Of a DNA stretch of 32,217 nt, positions 15,231 to 22,959 are shown in pieces. Made by a program: the position numbers and the translations under genes. Source of the stretch: CAYLNK01 sp964384675 (GTDB lineage Bacteria; Acidobacteriota; Thermoanaerobaculia; UBA5066). The stretch's first letter is position 1. Every line of letters starts with the position of its first letter. Below the pieces are notes generated by a model that saw nothing but the letters and a program-made list of their open reading frames with translations, was not told where the DNA came from and did no database searches. The stretch is from contig CAYLNK010000036.1 in NCBI GenBank assembly GCA_964384675.1, positions 1-32,217 on the forward strand, written 5' to 3'.

Positions 15231-15474
15231 GGTTTCATCCAGAGCGGCGGAGGGACGGGCCCTGTGATGCCGCGGCAACCGATGCGTCGAGCGAAGCTCG
15301 AGGCGAGGTCTCTGGCGTGGGTGTTAGGCCACGCAGTAACCGATGCGTCGAGCGAAGCTCGAGGCGAGGTCTCTGGCGTGGGTGTTAGGCCACGCAGTAA
15401 CCGATGCGTCGAGCGAAGCTCGAGGCGTGTCAGGTGCCAATTCCCGCTCCGGCCTGGCCGGAGGAAGATGAGCC
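15231..15474 (+). promoter_or_regulatory. SAM-I (S-box) riboswitch aptamer with an expanded P3 arm
   Basis: The conserved S-box landmarks are present in order: P1 5' strand TTTCATC (15233-15239), AGAG, P2 GCGGC (15244-15248) pairing with GCCGC (15269-15273), the GGAGGGA-type kink-turn and GGCCC loop (15258-15262), GGCAACC (15274-15280), GGTGCCAATTCC (15433-15444), P4 CTCCGG/CCGGAG (15447-15463) and P1 3' GGAAGATGAG (15463-15472). SAM binding turns off methionine and SAM genes in this class. The downstream genes are homocysteine methyltransferase/MTHFR and metH, exactly its usual regulon. Between GGCAACC and GGTGCC lie about 150 nt instead of the usual short P3, because of 61-bp tandem repeats. 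Confidence 0.9.
15277..15427 (+). repeat. 61-bp tandem repeat, 2.5 copies, inside riboswitch P3
   Basis: Copies lie at 15277-15337, 15338-15398 and (first 29 bp) 15399-15427, with essentially no differences between them. Each full unit contains two hairpins: TCGAGC-GAA-GCTCGA (first at 15287-15301) and GCGTGG-8 nt-CCACGC (first at 15315-15334). The unit length is not a multiple of three and there is no coding frame. Units begin at the AACC of the aptamer core, so that tetranucleotide is repeated too. Confidence 0.95.
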
Positions 15475-15498
15475 GAGGTCGAACGGAAACGCCCTGAC

Positions 15499-15529
15499 GC
15501 CCCTTCGCCCTCGAGGGGGCTTTTGCTTT
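15499..15529 (+). terminator. Riboswitch expression platform: intrinsic terminator abutting the start codon
   Basis: CCCCT (15500-15504) pairs with AGGGG (15514-15518), or GCCCC with GGGGC in a shifted register, followed by TTTTGCTTT directly against the ATG at 15530. The GAGGGGG at 15513-15519 is also the only Shine-Dalgarno-like sequence (10 nt before ATG), so the hairpin would hide it. An antiterminator could use CGAGG (15474-15478) with CCTCG (15509-15513). Confidence 0.75.
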
Positions 15530-17440
15530 ATGAAGAAGGACATCCGGGAACGCCTGGCGAGAGAGGTCCTCCTCGCCGACGGCGCGATGGGGACGCTCCT
15601 GGTGGCGCGAGGCGCCCCGTCGGACGGGCCGCGTTCGCCCGTCTCGCTCACGCACCCCGATCTCGTCCGCGAGGTGCACGAGGACTACGTCGGGGCGGGC
15701 GTGCAGATCCTCTCGACGAACACCTGGGACGCCAACCGGGCGAAGCTGACCCGATTCGACTGGGCCGATTCGCTCGAGAAGATCAACCGCGAGGCGGTGC
15801 GTCTGGCGCACGACGCGGCGAGCGGCGAGTACGTCTACGTGGCCGGGCAGGTCGGCCCGCTCGGGCAGCTCGTCAAGCCGTACGGCCCGCTCACCAAGGC
15901 CCACGTGCGCGAGCTGTTCGCCGAGCAGATCCGCGTGCTCCTCGACGAGGGAGTCGACCTCCTCTTCATCGAGACGTTCTCCTCGACGCTCGAGATCGTC
16001 GAGGCCGTCCACGCCGCGCGCGACCTCTCCGCCACGATCCCGATCGTCGGCTCGATGACCTTCCTGGCGGACGGCAAGACGACGTTCGGCGCCGAGGCCG
16101 TCGAGGCGCTCGCCAAGGTCGCCGAGGCCGGCGCCGACGTGGTCGGGATCAACTGCACGATCGGGCCCCAGGAGTCGCTCGAGGTGCTGCAGCGGATCGC
16201 GACCCAGGTGCCGGTCCCCCTATCGGTGATGCCGAACGCCGGCTACCCCTGGATCGTCGGCGGACGCACGGTCTACCCGGCCACGCCGGACTACTTCCGG
16301 GAGCTGTCGCGCGAGCTGGTGCGCGCCGGCGCCGCGATCCTGGGCGGCTGCTGCGGCACGGGGCCCGAGCACATCGGCGCGATGGCGCGCGAGGTGGCCG
16401 GCAAGCCGCGGCGCGTCGTCTCGACGTCCGGCGTCTTCCTCGTCCCGCGCCACGAGGCGCCGGCTCCGCGCCCGGACGACGACCTCGAGACGTCGTCTCT
16501 GAAACGGAAGCTGCGCGATCGGGACGCCTTCGTGATCACGGCCGAGGTCGAGCCCCCGAAGGGGACCGATCCGTCGGCCGCGATCGACGGAGCGCGCCTC
16601 CTGCGCGCGATGGGCGTCGACGCGGTCAACGTCACCGACAACCCGATGGCGCGCCTCCGGATGTCGTCCATCGCCGTGGCGCACCTGATCAAGAAGGAGA
16701 CGGGCGCCGAGTCGGTCTTCCACTTCTCGCCCCGGGACCGGAACGTGCTGGGGATCCAGTCCGACCTCCTCGGGGCGGCCGGGCTCGGCATCAAGGCGCT
16801 CCTCGTGGTGGGCGGCGACCCGCTGAAGATCGGCGACTACCCGCAGGCCAAGCAGGTGGGCGAGGTCGACACCCTCGGCCTCCTGCGGATCGTGCGCGGG
16901 CTCAACGGCGGCCTCGACATGGTGGGGGGCGCCATCGGGTCTTCCACCTCCTTCGCGATCGCCTGCGCGGCGAACCCCGCCGCCCCGAACCTGGATGTCG
17001 AGATCTCGAAGCTGGCGGCGAAGATCGAGGCGGGGGCGACGTTCGCCCAGACCCAGCCCGTCTACGACGTGGCCGCGCTCGACCGCTTCTACGCGCGGGC
17101 CGAGGCGAGCGCGATCCCGGTCCTGGTGGGGCTGATCCCGCCCCGCAGCCTCCGGCAGGCCCTCTACTTCGCGAACGAGGTGCCGGGGATGGTCGTGCCG
17201 GAGGCGATCCTCGAGCGGATGCGCCGCGCGGCCGAGAAGGGGCCGGAGTTCGAGGCGGAGGAAGGGCTGGCGATCGGGATGGAGCTGGCCCGCGCCATCG
17301 CGGAGCGATCGCGCGGCCTCCACCTGATGCCGATGGCGCGCTACGACGCCGTCAAGAGGATCCTCGCCGAGCTGCCGCGTCGCGGCGAACGCACGGACCG
17401 GGGCGAGGCGGCTGGCGCCGCCATCGGGGGGGGCCGATGA
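15530..17440 (+). CDS. Bifunctional homocysteine S-methyltransferase / methylenetetrahydrofolate reductase (YitJ-like)
   Basis: A 636-residue cytosolic fusion. The N-terminal homocysteine methyltransferase domain (about 1-295) opens with VLLADGAMGTLLVARGAP and has the zinc cysteines C209 (INCTIG) and C274/C275 (GGCCGT). The C-terminal MTHFR domain (about 330-615) has FVITAEVEPPKGTDPSAAI, VNVTDNPMARLRMSS and LLVVGGDPLKIGDYPQ, typical of flavin-dependent 5,10-methylene-THF reductase. It would supply 5-methyl-THF for the MetH enzyme encoded next and may itself methylate homocysteine, as proposed for Bacillus YitJ. The start is ATG 15530, immediately after the riboswitch terminator. The stop overlaps the metH start (ATGA). 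Confidence 0.95.
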   Translation: MKKDIRERLAREVLLADGAMGTLLVARGAPSDGPRSPVSLTHPDLVREVHEDYVGAGVQILSTNTWDANRAKLTRFDWADSLEKINREAVRLAHDAASGEYVYVAGQVGPLGQLVKPYGPLTKAHVRELFAEQIRVLLDEGVDLLFIETFSSTLEIVEAVHAARDLSATIPIVGSMTFLADGKTTFGAEAVEALAKVAEAGADVVGINCTIGPQESLEVLQRIATQVPVPLSVMPNAGYPWIVGGRTVYPATPDYFRELSRELVRAGAAILGGCCGTGPEHIGAMAREVAGKPRRVVSTSGVFLVPRHEAPAPRPDDDLETSSLKRKLRDRDAFVITAEVEPPKGTDPSAAIDGARLLRAMGVDAVNVTDNPMARLRMSSIAVAHLIKKETGAESVFHFSPRDRNVLGIQSDLLGAAGLGIKALLVVGGDPLKIGDYPQAKQVGEVDTLGLLRIVRGLNGGLDMVGGAIGSSTSFAIACAANPAAPNLDVEISKLAAKIEAGATFAQTQPVYDVAALDRFYARAEASAIPVLVGLIPPRSLRQALYFANEVPGMVVPEAILERMRRAAEKGPEFEAEEGLAIGMELARAIAERSRGLHLMPMARYDAVKRILAELPRRGERTDRGEAAGAAIGGGR

Positions 17441-20400
17441 GAGAGGCCTTGCTGCGACAGCTCCTGGCGGAGCGGATCCTCGTCCTGGACGGCGGGATGG
17501 GGACGATGGTGCAGGCGCACGGCCTCGTCGAGGCCGACTACCGGGGCGAGCGGTTCCGCGAGCACCCGAAGGATCTGAAGGGGTGCAACGACCTCCTCGT
17601 CCTGACACGCCCGGACGTGATCGAAGGGATCCACCGGCAGTACCTGGAAGCCGGCTCCGATCTGATCGAGACCGACACGTTCAACGCCAACGGCGTCTCG
17701 ATGGCCGACTACGACCTCGTGCCCTACGTGTACGAGCTGAACGTGGCGGCCGCGCGCCTGGCGCGACACGCGGCCGGGACCGCCGAGGCCGCCGACCCGG
17801 CGCGGCCCCGCTTCGTCGTCGGCTCGATCGGGCCGACGAACGGAACGCTCTCGCTGGCGACCGACGTGAACCGGCCCGGCCACCGGGACAGGAGCTACGA
17901 CGACTTCCTCGAGGCGTATCGCCCGCAGGTGCGCGGGCTCCTGGACGGCGGGTCCGACGTCCTCCTCGTCGAGACCGTCTTCGACACGCTCGTCGCCAAG
18001 GCGGCGCTCTTCGCCATCGAGGAGGTCTTCGACGAGCGCGGCGCCCGCGTCCCGGTGATGGTGTCGGGCACGATCACGGACAAGAGCGGCCGCACGCTCT
18101 CCGGACAGATGATCGAGGCGTTCTGGGCCTCGGTCTCGCACGTCGAGCTCCTCTCGGTCGGGATCAACTGCGCGCTCGGCGCGCGCGAGATGCGGGCCTA
18201 CATCGAGGAGCTGTCGGGCCTGGCTCCGGTCTTCCTCTCGGCGTACCCGAACGCCGGCCTCCCGAACGCGTTCGGCGGCTTCGACGAGACGCCGGAGAGC
18301 CTGGCCGCGGAGCTGCGCGAGTTCGCCGAGAACGGCTGGCTGAACGTCGTGGGCGGCTGCTGCGGCACGAACCCGGCGCACATCGCGGCGGTGGCGAAGG
18401 CCGTCGCCGGCCTCCCGCCCCGCGTCCCGCCGTCCCCGCCGCGCACCACGCGGCTCTCCGGCCTCGAGCCGTTCACCATCCGGCCCGACTCCAACCTCAC
18501 CGTCGTGGGCGAGCGGACCAACGTCACCGGCTCGCCGCGCTTCGCCAAGCTCGTCCTCGCCGGCGACTACGAGGGGGCGCTCGCCGTCGCCCGGCAGCAG
18601 GTGGAGGGGGGCGCGAACCTCCTCGACGTGAACATGGACGAGGGGATGCTCGACTCGAAGGCCGCGATGACGGCCTTCCTGAACCTCGTCGCGGCCGAGC
18701 CGGAGATCGCCCGTCTCCCGATCATGATCGACAGCTCCCGCTGGGAGGTGCTCGAGGCCGGGCTCCGCTGCCTGCAGGGGAAGGGCGTCGTCAACTCGAT
18801 CTCGCTGAAGGAAGGGGAGGACGCCTTCCGGCGCCAGGCGCGGCTGGTGCGGCGCTACGGCGCGGCGGTGGTCGTGATGGCGTTCGACGAGCAGGGCCAG
18901 GCGGACACGGTGGAGCGGAAGGTCGAGATCGCGACACGCGCCTACCGGATCCTGACCGGGGAGATCGGCTTCCCGCCCGAGGACATCGTCCTCGACCCGA
19001 ACGTGCTCACCGTGGGGACCGGCATCGAGGAGCACGCGGCGTACGGCCTGGCGTTCATCGAGGCGACGCGGCGCATCAAGGAGACGCTCCCCCACGCCAA
19101 GGTGAGCGGCGGCATCAGCAACGTCTCGTTCTCCTTCCGCGGCAACAACCGCGTGCGCGAGGCGATGCACGCGGCATTCCTCTACCACGCCATCCGGGCC
19201 GGCCTCGACATGGGGATCGTGAACGCCGGGCAGCTCGAGGTGTACGAGGAGGTCGAGCCCCATCTCCTGGAGCTGGTCGAGGACGTCCTCCTGAACCGCC
19301 GCCCCGACGCCACGGAGCGCCTGATCACGTTCGCCGAGACGCTGAAGGCCAAGGACAAGGTCGAGACGGTCGAGGCGAGCTGGCGCGACGGCACGGTCGG
19401 GGAGCGGCTGACGCACGCGCTGGTGAAGGGGATCGTCGACTTCGTGGAGGCCGACGTGGAGGAGGCGCGCGTGGCGCTGGGCGCGCCGCTCCTCGTGATC
19501 GAGGGGCCGCTGATGGACGGGATGAACCACGTCGGCGACCTCTTCGGCGCCGGCAAGATGTTCCTCCCCCAGGTCGTCAAGAGCGCGCGCGTCATGAAAC
19601 GGGCCGTCGCCTACCTGACCCCATACCTGGAGGCCGAGAAGGCGGCGGGTGCGCGCAGGTCGGCCGGGAAGGTCCTCCTCGCCACCGTGAAGGGGGACGT
19701 CCACGACATCGGGAAGAACATCGTGGGCGTGGTGCTGGCGTGCAACGGCTACGAGATCGTCGACCTCGGCGTGATGGTGCCCGCGGACCGGATTCTGAAG
19801 GCGGCCCGCGAGCTCGACGCGGACGTGGTCGGCCTCTCCGGGCTGATCACGCCGTCGCTCGACGAGATGGTCCACGCCGCCCGCGAGATGGAGCGCGAGG
19901 GCTTCACCCTGCCGCTCCTCATCGGAGGCGCCACGACGAGCCCGCTCCACACCGCCGTGAAGATCGCTCCCGCGTACTCGGGGCCGGTGGTCCATGTGGC
20001 CGACGCGTCGCGCGCGGTCGCCGTCGTCTCCGGGCTCCTCGGCGCCGAGAAGGCCGCCTACCTCGCCACGGCGCGGCGCAAGCAGCAGGAGCTGCGGACG
20101 GAGCTCGAGGACCGGCGCGCGTCGCGGCCGCTCCTGTCCCTCGAGGAGGCGCGGGCCCGCCGTCGTCGGCTCGATTTCACGACCTACGCCCCGCCCCGGC
20201 CTTCGTTCGTCGGGGTCCGGTCGGCCGAGATGCCGCTCGCCGAGCTGGTGCCGTACATCGACTGGTCGCCGTTCTTCCACGCCTGGGAGATCCGGGGCCG
20301 TTATCCGCAGGTGCTCGACGATCCGAAGGCGAAGGAGCTGTTCGACGACGCGCAGGCTCTCCTCGCCCGCATCGTCGAGGGGCGGCTCCTCACGGCGCGC

Positions 20401-21099
20401 GGCGTCCACGGCTTCTTCCCCGCGAACGCCGCCGGAGACGACGTGGAGCTGTACACGGACGAGTCCCGCGCGTCGCGCCTCGCCACGCTCCACACGCTCC
20501 GCCAGCAGTCGGACAAGCCGGCGGGCCAGACGAACGACGCGCTGGCCGACCTGGTGGCGCCCGCCGGCGTCCCGGACTGGATCGGGGCGTTCGCGGTGAC
20601 GGCGGGGCACGGCGTGCCGGAGCTGTGCGCGCGCTTCGAGGCCGAGCACGACGACTACGCGTCGATCCTGGTGAAGGCCCTCGCCGATCGGCTCGCCGAG
20701 GCGTTCGCGGAGCGGCTCCACGAGATCGCCCGTGTCGAGTGGGGGTTCGGCGCCGCCGAGGCGCTCACGCCGGAGGACCTGATCCGCGAGCGGTACCGCG
20801 GGATTCGTCCCGCGCCCGGCTACCCCGCCTGCCCCGACCACACCGAGAAGCGGACCCTCTTCGCGCTCCTCGAGGTGCCGGAGCGAACCGGGATCCAGCT
20901 GACCGAGAGCCTCGCCATGATCCCGGCCAGCTCGGTGTGCGGGCTCACCTTCTCGCACCCCGCGGCGCGCTACTTCGGGGTGGGGCGACTGGGGCCGGAC
21001 CAGCTGGCCGACTACGCGCGCCGCAAGGGGATGTCGCTCGAGGAGGCGGCGCGCTGGCTCGCCCCCAACCTCGACGAGGCGCCCGTGCCCGTCGGTTAG
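17437..21099 (+). CDS. metH: Cobalamin-dependent methionine synthase, full length
   Basis: A 1220-residue enzyme that transfers a methyl group from 5-methyl-THF to homocysteine via methylcobalamin. All modules are present in order. The homocysteine domain (about 1-320) has zinc ligands near C244 (INCALG) and GGCCGT at about 306-311. The pterin domain starts near 354 with VVGERTNVTGSPRF. The B12 cap (about 650-740) includes GAGKMFLPQVVKSARVMK. The B12 Rossmann domain has the axial-histidine motif DVHDIGKN (D755, H757). The reactivation domain ends with GYPACPDHTEK and SAMIPASSVCG-like sequence (read SLAMIPASSVCGLTF). It overlaps the upstream gene by 4 bp and therefore comes under the same SAM riboswitch. 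The organism must obtain cobalamin. Confidence 0.98.
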   Translation: MREALLRQLLAERILVLDGGMGTMVQAHGLVEADYRGERFREHPKDLKGCNDLLVLTRPDVIEGIHRQYLEAGSDLIETDTFNANGVSMADYDLVPYVYELNVAAARLARHAAGTAEAADPARPRFVVGSIGPTNGTLSLATDVNRPGHRDRSYDDFLEAYRPQVRGLLDGGSDVLLVETVFDTLVAKAALFAIEEVFDERGARVPVMVSGTITDKSGRTLSGQMIEAFWASVSHVELLSVGINCALGAREMRAYIEELSGLAPVFLSAYPNAGLPNAFGGFDETPESLAAELREFAENGWLNVVGGCCGTNPAHIAAVAKAVAGLPPRVPPSPPRTTRLSGLEPFTIRPDSNLTVVGERTNVTGSPRFAKLVLAGDYEGALAVARQQVEGGANLLDVNMDEGMLDSKAAMTAFLNLVAAEPEIARLPIMIDSSRWEVLEAGLRCLQGKGVVNSISLKEGEDAFRRQARLVRRYGAAVVVMAFDEQGQADTVERKVEIATRAYRILTGEIGFPPEDIVLDPNVLTVGTGIEEHAAYGLAFIEATRRIKETLPHAKVSGGISNVSFSFRGNNRVREAMHAAFLYHAIRAGLDMGIVNAGQLEVYEEVEPHLLELVEDVLLNRRPDATERLITFAETLKAKDKVETVEASWRDGTVGERLTHALVKGIVDFVEADVEEARVALGAPLLVIEGPLMDGMNHVGDLFGAGKMFLPQVVKSARVMKRAVAYLTPYLEAEKAAGARRSAGKVLLATVKGDVHDIGKNIVGVVLACNGYEIVDLGVMVPADRILKAARELDADVVGLSGLITPSLDEMVHAAREMEREGFTLPLLIGGATTSPLHTAVKIAPAYSGPVVHVADASRAVAVVSGLLGAEKAAYLATARRKQQELRTELEDRRASRPLLSLEEARARRRRLDFTTYAPPRPSFVGVRSAEMPLAELVPYIDWSPFFHAWEIRGRYPQVLDDPKAKELFDDAQALLARIVEGRLLTARGVHGFFPANAAGDDVELYTDESRASRLATLHTLRQQSDKPAGQTNDALADLVAPAGVPDWIGAFAVTAGHGVPELCARFEAEHDDYASILVKALADRLAEAFAERLHEIARVEWGFGAAEALTPEDLIRERYRGIRPAPGYPACPDHTEKRTLFALLEVPERTGIQLTESLAMIPASSVCGLTFSHPAARYFGVGRLGPDQLADYARRKGMSLEEAARWLAPNLDEAPVPVG

Positions 21100-21171
21100 C
21101 GCGCCGGCGGTTCCTCACCGGATTCCCGCCGCGGGCGTGGGATCATCCCGGCCCGTGTGGAGGTCGTCGCC

Positions 21172-22932
21172 ATGAAGCGTGCGGTCCGGCCGTCCGGCCT
21201 CGTCCTGGCGTCGCTGCTCGTCCTGTCCGCCTGGCGCGTTCCGGCGGCCGAGGAGAAGCGGCCCGCGCCGGCCCGCCCGCTCAAGCTGGCGGTGATGATC
21301 TCGATCGACGGACTGTCGTGGCAGCGCCTCGCCGCGTATCAGCCCTGGTACGTGGGCGGCCTGAAACGTCTCCTCACCGAGGGGCGGGTCGAGACGGAGG
21401 CGCGCTACCGCCACCTGAACACCGAGACCGGGCCCGGGCACGCGGCCCTCGGAACCGGAGCGCCGCCGCGCGTGACGGGGATCGTCGCCAACCGGTGGTT
21501 CCTGCAGGTCGGCTCGAGGATGCAGGTCACGTACTGCACCGACCAATCGATGCCCGCGGGAGACGAGCCGGACGTCGTGATGCCGGGACCGGCGAACCTG
21601 CGGGTCCCGACTCTGGGGGACGAGCTGGTGAAGGCGCGGCCCGCGGCGCGAGTCGTGTCCGTGTCCGGAAAGGACCGCGGCTCCATCTTCATGGCGGGGC
21701 GCGACCCGCGACACGCCGTCTACTGGTACGAGCACGAGACCGGCCAGTTCGCGACGTCGGCCGCGTACGACACCCAGGGCGAGACGGGGCGCGCGGCCGC
21801 CGCGGTCGTGCGGAAGTTCAACCGGAAGATGGCGGGGGGGATGATCCCGGGCCGCTTCGGCCTCACCTGGAAGAAGCTGCCGGTCCCGCCGCGAGCCCCG
21901 TCCGACCCGCCGCTGCCGCAGGCCGTCCCGGGGATCGAGCACAACCAGATCGCGGCGGTCGGGCTCGGCTGGGATCACGACCTCACGAAGAGCACGGCGG
22001 GCTACTTCGAGGGCGTTTACGTCAGCCCGGTCCTCGACGAGCTGACGATGGACCTCACGCTCGCGCTCCTCGCCGACACGACTCTGGAGCTCGGGCACGG
22101 CGAGACGGCGGACCTCCTCTGCGTCTCCCTGTCGGCGCAGGACACCGTCTCGCACAACTACGGCAACGAATCGGAGGAGGAGCTCGACACGCTGCGCCGC
22201 GTCGACCTCCAGCTCGGGCGCCTCCTCGACGCGCTCGACCGGACCTTCCCCCGGGGGACCGTGCTCCTCGGCCTCTCCGCGGACCACGGCTTCTCGCCGA
22301 TCCCGGAGGTGGAGAGGAAGCGGGACAGGACGTACGGAGGCGGGCGCCTGGTGCAGACCCGGGACATCCAGAACGGCTACATCGACCGGATGAACCGGCT
22401 CGTGACGGAGACGCTCTGTCTCGATCCCGAAAGCCGCCCCGTCTGGGGCTCCGAGGGGCTCTACCTCTACTACAACCGACCGGCGCTCCCGCTGTCGACG
22501 GTGCCCGGCACCTGCGGGCCGGCCGGCCGTCCGGTCGGAGCCCCCGAGCTGGACGCGGCCGTGCCGAAGGCGATCCGGACGCTCTTTTTCGAGGAGGTCG
22601 CCGAGGTCCTCCTGGTCTCCGGAAAGGACCGCTGGCCGGCCGAGAGCCCGACGGCCTCGTTCGCGCGGGAGGACCTGGACGCGGAGCGCTCCGGGGACCT
22701 CGTCGTGATCCCGCGTCCCGGTGTGCTCCTCCACTGGGACCCGGTGCGCGGCTCCACGCACGGCACACACTACGAGGACAACATCCACGTGCCGCTCCTG
22801 TTCTGGGGAGCGGGGGTGGCGGCGGGAGCGGTCGCCTCGCCGTCGACGCCGTACGACCTCGCGCCCACGATCGCGCGCGCCCTCGGCGTGCCTCTTCCTT
22901 CGGCGACGGGCTCGGCCCGTCCGCTCCGATAG
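21172..22932 (+). CDS. PafA-type secreted alkaline phosphatase (NPP/alkaline phosphatase superfamily)
   Basis: A 586-residue periplasmic or secreted zinc hydrolase with a signal peptide (about residues 1-25). Metal and catalytic groups are visible: D46 (ISIDGLS), nucleophile T86 (NTETGPGHAALGTG), N107 (GIVANRWF), the K167-x-R169 pair (SGKDRGSIFMAGR) that marks phosphate-monoesterase PafA/SPAP-type enzymes, D and H in SAQDTVSHNYGN, DH in SADHGFSPI, and the last histidine in STHGTHYEDN. It probably releases phosphate from monoesters outside the cytoplasm. ATG 21172 is preferred because GGAGG lies 8 nt upstream. An earlier GTG would include that ribosome site in the gene. No Pho box is evident. 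Confidence 0.92.
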   Translation: MKRAVRPSGLVLASLLVLSAWRVPAAEEKRPAPARPLKLAVMISIDGLSWQRLAAYQPWYVGGLKRLLTEGRVETEARYRHLNTETGPGHAALGTGAPPRVTGIVANRWFLQVGSRMQVTYCTDQSMPAGDEPDVVMPGPANLRVPTLGDELVKARPAARVVSVSGKDRGSIFMAGRDPRHAVYWYEHETGQFATSAAYDTQGETGRAAAAVVRKFNRKMAGGMIPGRFGLTWKKLPVPPRAPSDPPLPQAVPGIEHNQIAAVGLGWDHDLTKSTAGYFEGVYVSPVLDELTMDLTLALLADTTLELGHGETADLLCVSLSAQDTVSHNYGNESEEELDTLRRVDLQLGRLLDALDRTFPRGTVLLGLSADHGFSPIPEVERKRDRTYGGGRLVQTRDIQNGYIDRMNRLVTETLCLDPESRPVWGSEGLYLYYNRPALPLSTVPGTCGPAGRPVGAPELDAAVPKAIRTLFFEEVAEVLLVSGKDRWPAESPTASFAREDLDAERSGDLVVIPRPGVLLHWDPVRGSTHGTHYEDNIHVPLLFWGAGVAAGAVASPSTPYDLAPTIARALGVPLPSATGSARPLR

Positions 22933-22959
22933 CGCGCGGGCGGCCCGCCGAGGCCTCCC

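Noticed and set aside
15277..15427. Integron attC-like array, because of GTTAGGC and hairpins in the 61-bp unit
   Set aside because: GTTAGGC fits the GTTRRRY core, but no matching RYYYAAC partner occurs at the other end of the unit. No cassette genes lie between copies and no integrase gene is in view.
15277..15427. CRISPR array
   Set aside because: Copies are directly contiguous with no variable spacers, the unit is 61 bp and there are no cas genes.
15404..15529. N-terminal extension of the homocysteine methyltransferase gene starting at 15404
   Set aside because: This frame runs through the riboswitch 3' half and the terminator. The conserved protein begins at ATG 15530.
17341..20958. 1205-codon antisense frame under metH
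   Set aside because: Same type of artefact, a charged low-complexity translation opposite a textbook MetH.
21100..21171. metH terminator from CGGCGG/CCGCCG pairing
   Set aside because: Only six pairs with a long loop and no U-tract. Transcription may continue into the phosphatase gene.
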